Shown piece after piece: positions 23,428 through 34,025 of a DNA stretch of 64,000 nt (position 1 is the first letter of the stretch; the number at the start of each line of letters is the position of its first letter). A program made the translations under genes and the position numbers. The notes below the pieces were generated by a model. That model had not been told where the DNA came from. It saw only the letters and a program-made list of their open reading frames with translations, and made no database searches. The stretch covers positions 4,650,001 to 4,714,000 of the forward strand of contig JAJFPB010000004.1 of assembly GCA_020881915.1 (NCBI GenBank). Direction: 5' to 3'. This DNA comes from Paramyrothecium sp. XJ0827 (Eukaryota > Ascomycota > Sordariomycetes > Hypocreales > Stachybotryaceae).

Positions 23428-26400
23428 TCAAGAGGATAGCATGACCCACGTATCCTCGCTTGACTCCTGCAATCTAATATATGCATCCTTGAGCAGATTA
23501 ACCGATAAAACTCGCTCTTCGTCATCATCATCTTGATACAGATCTTTATCCACTGCCACAACATGTTCCAGTAGCTTGATTGCTGGTTCAATTTGTCCTC
23601 CTTTCAAATATGCTCTGGCGAGATGATATTCCGTCGCTAATCGATCACCGTTATTTTCGTCTAGCCTCTCTTTCATGATTGCCGAAACATGCTCTAGCAG
23701 GGTGATTGCTGCCTCTGTTTTACCTCCCGCTAGATATGCTATGCCAAGCACCTGTTCTGGCCCCATCCGCGTATGATGGTTCTCGCCCAGAGTTTCTTTC
23801 TTGACTGCCACAATATGCTCCAGGAGGGCAAATCCTGCCTCGAAATTCCCATTTTTTACATATGCTCTGCCAAGCTCACGCTCTGACCTGAGTAGGTTGC
23901 GGTCTTGCGTCTCCCTTCTAATTGCGACCACATGCTCGAGTATATCAATAGCATCCTGAGTTCGTTGATCATCGAGATATGCTGCAGCAAGTTCGTGCTC
24001 AGACACCAGCCGATTATAATCCTTTTCATCTAGTACCTTCTTCTGAACTTCAACCACATGCTCGAGTATAGTAATAGCATTTTCGGTTTGTTGGTTCTGA
24101 AGGTATGCTTTAGCAAGTTCATGCTCAGACAGTAATCGACTATGATCCTTTTCATCTAGGGTCTCCTTCTTAACTGCGACCACATGCTCGAGTATATTAA
24201 TAGCATTTTCGGTTTGTTGGTTCTGAAGGTATGCTTTAGCAAGTTCATGCTCGACAAATAGCCGCTCGGGGTCAGTCTCCTCTAGTATCAGTTTCGTATT
24301 TGCGACCACATGCTCGAAAATATCGATAGCATTTTGAGTTTGTTGGTTTTCAAGGTATGCTCTACCAAGTAAACGCTCAGATATTAGTCGGTCAAGATCC
24401 GTCTCATCTAGCATCTCCTTCTGAAATGCAACTGTATGCTCGAGGATATTGATGGCATCTTGTGTTCGATGATTATTAAGGTATGCTCTGGCAAGTTCAT
24501 GTTCGGATGCTCTCCTGTCGTGGTTCGTCTCATCTAGTATCTCCTTCTCAACTTTAACTATATGCTCGAGGATACTAATAGCATCTTGAGTCCGATCATC
24601 AGCAAGGTATGCTTGGGCAAGTGTGTGTTCTGAGACAAGCCGTGAACGGTCGTTTTCATCCAGCCTCTCCCTGTTCACTGCAACGATGTGCTCGAGTATG
24701 TCGATAGCTGCCTGAGTTCGTTGGATTTCGATGTATATCGTGGCAAGGGAAATCTCTGCTGCTAATTTCGGAGAGCCATTCTCTTCGGGTCGGTCCTGTC
24801 TCCACCGGCAAACTTCTTCATAATATGTCACTGCTTCTCTGAACCGCCTGTCCGCAAAGAGGCATCGCGCAGCGCTCTCAGAAAGATGATACATATCATC
24901 TGTTTTATGCTTATCAACCTGAAGCAGCAGCTTCATCGCATGTGGTAGATAGCGTCTCCACAAATCGCGGTTGCTAGGGACGGGCGTAGGAAATATCCCC
25001 GCAAGATGGCATATGGCTTCGTTAAGCATCTCCTCTTTCCGGCCGTTCATCTCAAGCCATCCCCGGGTTGCTATGCGTACAAGGCTATGCATGTCAAACG
25101 CATTGCTCTCACTCTGGCGCGTGATAAACGAGTAGCCACAGAGGATGCCGATAGCCCACTCAAACTCTTCAGGGTCTTTCTCGGGTAGAATAGTCTGAGG
25201 AATCGCTTTTGGCTCAATAAGCGACATAAAAGATAGCAGACGGACCGCGACGGGGTCAGACTTTTCGATCTGTTCAAACGACACGAGCCATGTTGTTCCC
25301 ACGGCATTGCGTGAACCTCGATACCGGGTGTTGTCTCTAAATTCTCTCCCTAATACTTTCGGAATATCTTTTTCTGCTCCTCGCAAGAGCCCCAAGTACT
25401 CTTGTAAGGGCGCACTCGTGGTGTTCAGGTAGGCTGCAGCCTGAGTGATAGCCAAGGGAAGAAAGTTCAGATAGTTCAGTAAGTCGGCAACGACAGATTC
25501 CTCTAGAACAAGCCCTTTTCGAGTCAAGGACTTCTCCAAGAGATGTATAGATTCCGACGAGTCCATCTGTTCAAGGTCAATCACATCGGGTCCTGCAAAA
25601 TTTACTGCGACCTGCCGAGATCGAGTAGTCAAAAGAACCAAGCCATGTTCGCTCTGTGGCAGGTATTCCTCAACGCCGTGCGTTTCGGCATCTCCAAAAA
25701 GCAGTTCCTGGTCATCGGCGTTGTCCACGATCATTAGCCAGTTACCAGCTTCGTTCGAGCTGAGGTGTTGGCAAACAAGATCCCTGATGTCCTCGTCCTC
25801 GTCACTCTTTTGCAGACCAATTTTCTTGGCAATTTCCGTGTAAGCCTGTGTTACACTTTGCTTACTCAAGATTGGCACCCAGAAGATGGAATAATCTGGT
25901 CGCTTCTCTTTTGTCTGGTAAGCAAAGTGTAAGGCGACCTGTGTTTTACCGACACCGCCGAGTCCAACCAGCGCCGTCTTCCGGGCCGGCTCGCCACCAA
26001 AAAGCATTTCATCCAAAGTGTCTAGGATTGCGCTCCGGCCAGTGAACCGGCTGTTCTTGGCCAGCTGGATATGATAGTAGGTCTTATGAGCGGTCTCTGG
26101 CAAGCTAGTAGCTTCCTTCTTTCTTCTCGTTGTCACCAATACTTCGCCGAAATTTTCCGTGTTTACTCGCGTACGGAGGCCCATGAATGGATACTGTCCA
26201 TGTCGTTTCGGTGCCACAAGTGCTCGTTTGGCCAAGCCTCGAAGGCGTTGCAACACTTTGTCGTACTCGTGATCCTCCGGTCCAAATTTGACAATGTCCG
26301 AATGCGTGCGATCTATGGCACAAATGTGTTCTGGCCCATCCTCCCAGTGCCGGCCGTGCGTGGCCGACGATTTTGTCACTAGTACCGCGTTTGGGCCATT

Positions 26401-27495
26401 CATTTTCCAAATGCCGGCAGGGTCCTGTCTCGAGTTACTTATTGTGTGATGGAAGGTGGGAGAAAATGGACACAATGCCTAGGTACCTTCTTGGCTGTCG
26501 GTGATTCTCTCGTTTCATAAAAATAGACAATCTCCGATCCGCCTTCTTCTCCTAACGCATCGTGAAAATCTCGACGTAGCGTATTCAGAGTTTGTAAGTG
26601 CATGCGGCCAACGGACTCGACGAGGGACTGGTTTGGCGCATCCGTGATCATGGGTATGAGCGAATTGATGTCCATACCATCGTGTGGCACCCCGAAGAAG
26701 GCAATTCCGTAAACCGAGTCGAGCAAGTTCCGATCCTCATCTTTCTCTGACCGCGATAATAAGATAAGCAGCTAAAATAGTTAGTATCAGGTGAAAAGAA
26801 GCCAGAATTATAAGATATTGCCTACTTGTTTGAGGAGAAGACCTCCCAAACTGTGAGCGATGAAGATAATCGGCTTTGTAGCGGCTTTGTTTGCAGCATC
26901 GGTAACCGGAAGAAGCGAGTCACGGAAGGATGTCGCAAGATCTTCGAGGTTCTGGAAGCTAGTGCTCCCACTTACAACAGAGTCATAACCATAAATCATA
27001 ACCCGTCCTATGCCGGAGGCTTGGTTGTCTCCTGAAACGATATCATGTGGGAGCGAGTCTCGAAGCCACATATGCTCCTCGCCTCGCTGTTTGAAAGATC
27101 CGAAGGCATGGCCACCAAGGCCAGATAGAGCGATGATGCTGTTTGTCTTAGCTCCGGTGCTTTATTTTAGGCCAGATAGGCTACACTCACTCGATTTCAT
27201 GGGTTTGTGGAGGCGGCCTATACAAAGTGGTGATGCCATAAAAGTCTTTGTCTATCGTGATGACCTGGGGTCGGGCGATTTGACCCAAGGATGGTAGCCG
27301 AATCTGAGGAGGCGGTGAAATGGCTGTATCTGAGAAAGAGACCGTACTTGATTGCGACCGGCCATGAAGCTCGCGGGCGAGCGAGTCAATACGCGGGGGC
27401 TCATTGCGACAATCCGCATGTTCGGCTAAGAAAGTCCTCACGCGGTCAACATCCCAATCGAGAGGAATGCCGCGAACACGATATGCCAGGGCCAT
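23428..27495 (-). CDS. Fungal NLR: SesB-like hydrolase, NB-ARC, TPR array
   Basis: Four exons (27191-27495, 26826-27138, 26487-26771, 23428-26424), introns of 52, 54 and 62 nt, giving 1299 aa. The N-terminal part (YRVRGIPLDWDVDRVRTFL, then IIALSGLGGHAFGS, then FIAHSLGGLLLK at about 195-206) is the SesB-like alpha/beta hydrolase found on fungal STAND proteins. A linker (VLVTKSSATH, PEHICAIDRTHSD) leads to NB-ARC: P-loop GLGGVGKT about 455-462, Walker B LMIVDNADD about 531-539, LVLLTTRSR, then LPLAITQAAAYL. The C-terminal third is TPR-like. In this class, ligand binding by the repeats is thought to trigger NTP-driven oligomerisation and activate the N-terminal effector, in heterokaryon incompatibility or defence. 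All motifs are intact. The ATG at 27495 fits the family N-terminus; the frame is also open upstream. Confidence 0.88.
23480..24710 (-). repeat. Ten 42-residue TPR-like repeats in the NLR
   Basis: Ten in-frame units with a 126-nt period (one is two codons short), each built on AI.ILEHVVAV.KE.LDE... and HELA.AYL. Middle units are nearly identical: AKAYLQNQQTENAI occurs twice. At DNA level 24072-24126 and 24198-24252 are identical over 55 nt, exactly 126 nt apart. Outer units are more diverged. Confidence 0.85.
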
Positions 27496-28140
27496 TGCTT
27501 GCCAGAGTTCTATATTCTCGAGAGCATTCCGGCTCAACAGGTGGATTAAGTTGAGGATTGAGCAAGTCGGGGAGGCTAACAGAACAGGAGGATTCGGTGC
27601 TGCATTAACCGCCGGCCTCAAGCGCCGGGCTCATGCAGTCGAGTGTCCATTGCTACCATATTCCTCCAGTACTACAAACCCCACATGGAGGGCCAAGGTG
27701 AATCTCTGGAAAAACATCCAATCAGGTCGTACGCCTGCTCATAGTATTCCAGGGTTTAATGATGGCGCTTCTCAGGAGGCGACAAAGGACAGGTTTGAAC
27801 CAATTTTAGCACATCCTAACTAGCCAGGAGTGACCCGCTGTCCTCTGCTTATATCTTGAAAAAATCGGCCTTTATTGATGTCTCATCAAGCATGCGTTGC
27901 TCGACTTGGCGGTCATTCAAGCTGCAGTAGCGTGCTGGGGACCATCATGGCGATTACATTAGAGGCAAGCCACACGCTGCGTCTGCGCCACACAATGGTC
28001 GCTTAGAAATGGGGTCCGAGTCCACTCTAAGAGACGGGCAACTAACGTTAATCCAAGGGTCCGTCCCATCGGCCACCTCCTCCATCCATAATCACCCTCT
28101 GCAATCAACGCGCCCGCCTCAAGCTGCCGAACGCAACATC
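27496..28140. other. Intergenic between divergent NLR and small gene
   Basis: Shared upstream region of the minus-strand NLR and the plus-strand small gene at 28141. The NLR frame stays open to 27621 without a convincing earlier start. No other feature seen. Confidence 0.4.
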
Positions 28141-28650
28141 ATGGCTGCACACTGGTACATCCTTCGGCTCATAGCCGCATTTGAGGTATAACCCTTCCTG
28201 TTCGCGTTCAGCAGCCCCCATAACTAACGTGCCTTCGCTCTAGGACAGAATCGTTGCGTCCGTACGTTCCGCCACCGAGCCTCCAGTCCACCACCTCATG
28301 TGCTCTAGCTGTCGCTGACATGTCTCAAGATTCTCAAGCAGCCTGGCTTCCATAGGGCCGTAGGCCGCATTCATCGGACGATCCAAGAGAAGCAATACGG
28401 GCGCAATCCTCACGATCCGCTTGCGCCCGGAGAGGCGACAGGTATGAATATCCATCCAGTTTCGCGCCGCGCCATCTACCAAGCGCATTAACTCGATATG
28501 ACGGGGCAAAACGTGCTGACATGTGGTTGTGCAGCGGACCCAAGCTCTCCAAACCGCACCCAGAGCTTCTTTCGCCACTTTTATGACGAAGTGAAGAACC
28601 AGTTCCGTGGCAAACCGACCGAGCTGCCGAACGAGCCGCGGAAGAAGTGA
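28141..28650 (+). CDS. Small four-exon protein, probable Mrx7-like
   Basis: Exons 28141-28185, 28244-28261, 28342-28441 and 28535-28650 join to 92 aa. Introns of 58, 80 and 93 nt have good signals: CTAAC in the first, CTGAC in the other two, and CTCTAG, AAGCAG and TGTGCAG acceptors. The product starts MAAHWYILRLIAAFEDRIVA, continues SPGFHRAVGRIHRTIQEKQ, then a variable part, and ends FFRHFYDEVKNQFRGK plus a short Lys-rich tail. SP.FHR.V..IHR with a C-terminal FF..F..E...Q is the pattern I associate with MIOREX component 7 (Mrx7), a small protein found with yeast mitochondrial ribosomes. The 18-nt second exon is unusual. The gene is easily missed because no exon is long enough to stand out alone. 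The gene is more certain than the name. Confidence 0.65.
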
Positions 28651-29843
28651 GCACAATATGCCGACTGATCGACTACGAAACGAAGACATGACTGCAGCAT
28701 GCGGAATGTGCCGCTTCACAAGACGGATTTCTGACCTGACCCCTTGCACCGTTACCGAAACAGAACAACGATCGGTTAGCGCACCCTTGCGTCACGGCAA
28801 ATTACACATTATCATGCTTCCGACGACCCGAGGAAGCACGGCTGTGGCTGTCCAGGTTTCATGACGAACCGAGAAGATCGAGCCATGATCGCTTGACTTC
28901 TCCTACCCACTGATGACAACGACATGGCGTGCCGACTCGAGGGCATCAAGCGTTTCGGAGCATTATCTCAGGCACCGAGCAACATCAACGAAAGCACACG
29001 TCCAGATTGATCAGCTACGAAACTTGATGTTTGTGCAACCACGACAATGAGTCGCGCTCACTTTTCCTCCGCCAAGAACTTTGTGTAGTCACGCAAGCAA
29101 GATTTATGTGTTGCGGGCGATACTTGGTCCGGATGGCCAGGCTCGTGCTGTTGTTTTGTTGTGCTCGGGCATGAAAGGCAATGCAAAGCACGAGGGCTAG
29201 CAAGATAGACATCGGGAGATACTATTTGTGCTTGAAGCATCCTTGATATCGGCCACGAAGGTCATGAGGGTTGTATCCATCGCCGATTCGGGCCGGATTG
29301 CATCATGAATCCACTCGATGCCATAAGAGGCTTTAGGTTTACGAAGGTCCTTTTCCTTCAGAGAACGGCCAGGGCATCAGAGTGATACGAAGACAGACGG
29401 TTTGATGGGGGATGAGTGTTGCTGACTGTGCGAAGCTGATAGTTCATGTCAAACTCGTATAGCCATCTTAATCTGTACTCCAATAACCGCCAAGTCTCCA
29501 GTGATAGGTGTTTGATAAATGTGAAGCAGCCTCTTCTCCACCATTCTAGTCGTGAAGGCATGATATGACACCTTCGAAGGTCGCCGCTTCTGGACTCACA
29601 CCTCGTAATATACGTACATTGATGGTTACAGTTGCGCCTGCCATTGGTGTGGCGCGGGTGATTAGTCATCCACTCTCCGTGGCTGAACAATGGAGCTTCG
29701 CGGTGTGCTGGTCGCGACGAAACCTTCATGTAGCACGAATGCGGAACACCAGTGTTGCTTGCAGGCCGTGACGATGACGATGAGGATGAAGATGCACGCA
29801 ATGGGCGATTTGTGAGGTCTACACATCAATCGGCACGCGCGAC
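28651..29843. other. Intergenic, nothing firmly supported
   Basis: A minus-strand ATG frame at 29015-29212 begins with a signal-peptide-like stretch (MSILLALVLCIAFHARAQ) but has no family match and could be chance. The right end is the promoter of the transcription factor gene at 29844. Confidence 0.35.
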
Positions 29844-32017
29844 ATGTCGGCGACTCGCAAAGTCAAGTTTGTCGCCTCGGATCCTGCCCGCGGCGGCCTG
29901 CCCGTGAAGCGAAAACAGGTCCAGCACGCCTGTGCCGCGTGCAGGCGCAAAAAGGTGAGATGGCACGTTTCAGTTTCAGAATGTCTGGGTGATGGGGTCC
30001 AAGAATCGCGCTCACGTATTCTAGAGGCGCTGCGTTCATGCAGATGATTCGGTCGAGGACGACCAGAGCCAGGGTTTTGATTCCCCGCCGCATTCCACCT
30101 CGTGAGTTTCACTGCTCTCTCATTTGACGTCAGAGCCGAACTTGGACTCACCACCGCAAGGCCCGTGCAAAATCGTCCAGTTCAGCCCGCCAATTCCAAC
30201 GGCATGCGCAGCAGTCAGCCGCCCTACAGCTATGATGGGACCCCGGTGGCCACCCCGGTCGTCTCCAAGCCGGCGCCGGCACCGACTCCAGGGCCGGCCG
30301 AGGCTCCCAGACCCCAATCCTCGCGCTTCGTCGGAGATCTCAACCCGGAAGGCATCTTTATGGAAGCAGCAGGCCCGGACTCTGCTCGACAAGCCTCGCA
30401 ACAAGGCGATGTGGGTATCTGGCTGTCCCCCGCCTCGGGTTCTGGGCAGCCACCGCATTTGATCACTTCTCGCCCACCGCCAATCATGGACGGCTTCCTA
30501 CTTCCATTCGTCCGGGAGCACTGTTTGTCGTGCTTGCCACCAGAGGAGGATTTCTTGCGGCTTAAAGACACCTATCTGCGCAAGATACATCCCATTTTCC
30601 CCGTCATCCCCGAGGCGTCCATCAATGGAAACCTCGGAAGTCCTGTGACAGTTGTCCTACGCCAGTTGGTTTGCCTTGCGGCGGTCACAGACCCAGAAGT
30701 GCGACAGCATCTGCGGCTGCAGAACCGGGGGACAGAGCCACTCACACCGCAGGACTTTTCCCAGGCTGTTTCTTCCTCTGTCCGAGCGATTCTGGAAACG
30801 AGCCTGATCCCGGACCGCGTCTTGCATATCCGAGCCCTCGCCATGCTCTCCTTGTATACCCAGCCAACATGCGCCGAGGAAGCTGATTTGCCTGCCCAAC
30901 TTGGAGGTAGAGCGGTGCACCATATCCAGACTTTGGGCTTGCACCTCTTACGATATGACGGGCCGAACTCGGAGGACCTTGAAAGCCTGTTCTGCGCAGT
31001 CTGGGCCCTGGATCGTGTAAATGCTGCTTTTTATGGCCGGCCATGTCTGATCCACGAGCGCGATATTGGCGCCAACTTGGATGCCTGCATCCAAAGGCGC
31101 CCTCCTTGCTTCCGTCTTCTCTTGTCCGTTGTTCAATGGCTTGACCAAGTGATCGAGCTGTACCGCCCGGGACCAAGTGCCAAGGTGTCTGGGCTTGAAA
31201 AGATTGCTTACATTGACCTGCCCGTTCTCGAGGCAATGATTGTAAATGCTGACGCCCTTCGAGTCCCTTCCTTTCTCCTTGGTAAGCCGGATGGTCTGCA
31301 TCCCGTTTCCTAATGCTCACGTGTGCCACAGCAACTGTAGAGACATTCTACCACGCGGTAATTATTCTGTCGTGCAGATTGCCACGACCTGGCACCGTAC
31401 CAGCCGCTTCGACCCTTCCTCCTCCGTCCGCAAACGCTCGTCGCTCTCTTGCCGCTGAACGTATCGCCTACGCCGTCCAGAGAGACTCCCTTTGTCCTCT
31501 CCCATTCATACCCTATGCCGTTTCCTTAGCCTTGAGCGTCGAGTATCGCAAGATGAGGCACAGTCGTCTTCCCATGTTCCGCGCCCGGGCCATGAGCTCA
31601 TTCCGCCGAAATTGCGAGATGCTGAGGGACTTTGGCGAGTATTTCTGGAGCGCTAACGTTGTGGCCGGACTGAGCGGGCGAGTATTGAAGGAAATGGAAA
31701 GGGCAGCAAACAACTTGGTAAGAGAGGTCACACCGTCGTCGACAGATGGCGCAACCCGATCTGCCCCTCTGGCGGGATCAGCAACGCAGGAGCCTCAGTC
31801 ATCGGAGGCGCCGGCAAACTTCTCCCAGGTGGGAACGTCAGGCGGCCGCGTGGACAACATGGTGGACTTTTCTTTGATTGATGCTGTTTCCGGCCAGGAT
31901 GTTTTTGGTCACATTGACCCGACCTTCAACCTCAACGCGGTAGAGGACGCGCTGGAGGCGAACCTGGACATTGGCTTGCCGCTTAACTGGGGTGATTGGG
32001 GCCAGTTCGCAACATGA
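29844..32017 (+). CDS. Fungal_trans regulator with half a Zn2Cys6 motif
   Basis: Four exons (29844-29954, 30025-30101, 30134-31281, 31332-32017) with introns of 70, 32 and 50 nt; product 673 aa. The N-terminus has a basic run and HACAACRRKKRRCVH, the first half of a Zn2Cys6 binuclear cluster. The second half (P.C..C......C) is absent in the joined sequence, and no Cys codons occur in the rest of exon 2. Downstream SSRFVGDLNPEGIFMEA and LPPEEDFLRLKDTYLRKIHP introduce a fungal-specific transcription factor domain (about residues 190-400), including AVWALDRVNAAFYGRPCL. A Ser/Ala-rich tail ends with an acidic, leucine-rich stretch that may activate transcription. The 32-nt second intron is unusually short, so that junction is the weakest point of the model. 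Targets are unknown. Confidence 0.8.
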
Positions 32018-32224
32018 GCCCTGACAGTGAATCAGTGGCGACACTGGTGGTCTTTATCGCAAATTCGTAATTGTCCGACCGCTCCGCATCATATACACCA
32101 GCTCTTCAGAGTATCTCCACCTCGAAGCTTCCATGTTACTCACACATCGACACATACGACTGGTACCTGACCATGATATCTCTCTGGAGCCAAATTCCCT
32201 CGTCTACGAGATTCGACTCACGCC

Positions 32225-33751
32225 ATGTCTCGCATCGTGCGCCAAACCGACATAGTAATCACTGTTGAAAGGTCAGCTACTGCAACAGAGGGATTGGCAA
32301 CACCCCACAAGCCTCGTTCATACTTCGTTTTTGACGACCAACAAAGCGCCCGGACACAACGAAGATGCGCAGCCTGGCATGCGTTCGTTAGCTGCGTATC
32401 AGCCCACTTGCTGCCTCTGAGTAAGCGGAAAAGAATAGTACTCATTTCGACTGTGATAGCTATCCTTCTCGTTACGCTTGCCGCGGTGCTCGGCACGCGA
32501 TCGAATCACAAGGCCACGCCATCATTGACCGATGAAGTCGAAGCGGACAGTACGCCTGGTGCGGACGACGGCTCAGTAGATACGAACAAACTCAAGATCC
32601 ACCCCAAGTCTCAACTCGCAACGGCAAATGCAGAGACGCCCAATGCCAGCATTCGCACTGTGATTTACCAAACGGGAGAGGAGAGTCTGGTTGCTATGGA
32701 ATGGCACAACGGCCGCCTTGACATGTACAACTTGCGCCAGAGGATGGACGGAGCGACACCGCCAGCGCCAGCCCCCGGGTCGCCATTGCACCTCCTCCAT
32801 TCTGGGACACAAAACGATCTGCATATGTTCTACCTTAATAGAACGCGACATGTGGTGCACCTCACGCAATCGTCCTCGCAGAATTCGCCACGCCGGTGGG
32901 TGCTTGGATCTCTTTCACTGGACAAGAAACGGATATTGCGTCCGGCGACGAAGGACATGCGTATCTCAGCGGCTATCTTACCCAAAGGCGCACTTGACTC
33001 TGAGTTCAATGGCCTGGCCCTTTTGTACCAGAACGATGCCAAGGATCCTACCTTTACCATTTTGACGAGCCTTGACCCAAGCAATAAAGGCTGGTCATCA
33101 TCCGTTTTCACTGCTTCGAGTATGACCGAAATGCCTATAAGGAAAGGCTCGCCAGGGTTACTCGTGTTGCCACCTCGTGACGTACACCATGTTAGGTGGG
33201 AACAGTCCCAAAGACTGTGGCTTAGGCTCTACTGGGATCATGCAGATGAAGATGGTCCAGCAACGTTTGGCGTTACGGACTGTCGTATTGGGCCTGGAAC
33301 ACCAACAAGAAGACCGTGTGTAGGCGGCACGGCGCAATGGGCAGGTAAGCAGACGATCTAGCGGTATGTGCAAGTAAGCTAACAGCAGCCCATAGAGAAG
33401 AAGCATGAAAAAATCCTTATTGAGGCGCGCAAGCCGTTACGCATTTCTACGATGATGAACTCCCAAGCACGGCCACAGAAAGGGGATCAATATGTGTTGC
33501 AGGTGCTCGATGCGAGTGGTATTTTTTTGGAGATTCTCTGGGATGGAAAGAAATGGGCTGACTTGCAGACTTTCTCCGCCAGTTCGAAGAAGTCGTACAA
33601 GTTCTCCAGCATTGCCGCCACCGACCCAGACGTTCTATTCGGCATATCAGGAGGCAAGCTCCTCCGATTTCATCGACTGCATGCGTGGTGGACGGGAGAT
33701 TCGAAGGGGTTGCCTAGGTGGCACATGATCGGCGAGGTCAAGTCGCCGTGA
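32225..33751 (+). CDS. Type II membrane protein, fucose-lectin-like ectodomain (copy A)
   Basis: Two exons (32225-33344, 33396-33751) with a 51-nt intron, 491 aa. A cytoplasmic N-terminus of about 70 residues with basic KRKR is followed by one membrane helix (about 71-90, IVLISTVIAILLVTLAAVLG) and a large outside part. The ectodomain has blade-like repeats with SLVAMEWHNGRLDMY, LHMFYLNRTRHVVHLTQ and SEFNGLALLYQND, resembling the six-bladed propeller of the fungal fucose-specific lectins. It shares plan and motifs with the next gene, so the two are tandem paralogues. The exact sugar-binding residues cannot be assigned. It may act as a cell-surface glycan receptor; that is inference. Confidence 0.7.
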
Positions 33752-34025
33752 TGGTGGCCAGAAGCTGCCAGGTCGCGCATTGGGGATCGCAAACGTTTAA
33801 CACTGGGTCGGGAGTAACGACTGGAGCAAACAATGTTTAGCTGGCAGCAATAAAAATCATTCACACGACATTGACTACCAAACATGAACAGGCTTCGCTT
33901 GCCCAGGTGATGCAGCGCTTCCTGCGCCGGATATTTAAGCACCCTTTCTGGACAGTCCTCGCCTCGCGTGATTTGTCTCTGCGTTTTGCATCCGTTTGAA
34001 CTTGATCGGAAGAATACTGTATACA

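Noticed and set aside
28240..28749. 169-codon minus-strand frame opposite the small Mrx7-like gene
   Set aside because: Plus-strand splicing signals explain the region better, and the minus frame has no motif.
29015..29212. 65-codon minus-strand frame with a signal-peptide-like start
   Set aside because: Short, no Cys pattern or family match, no promoter signal; could be chance.
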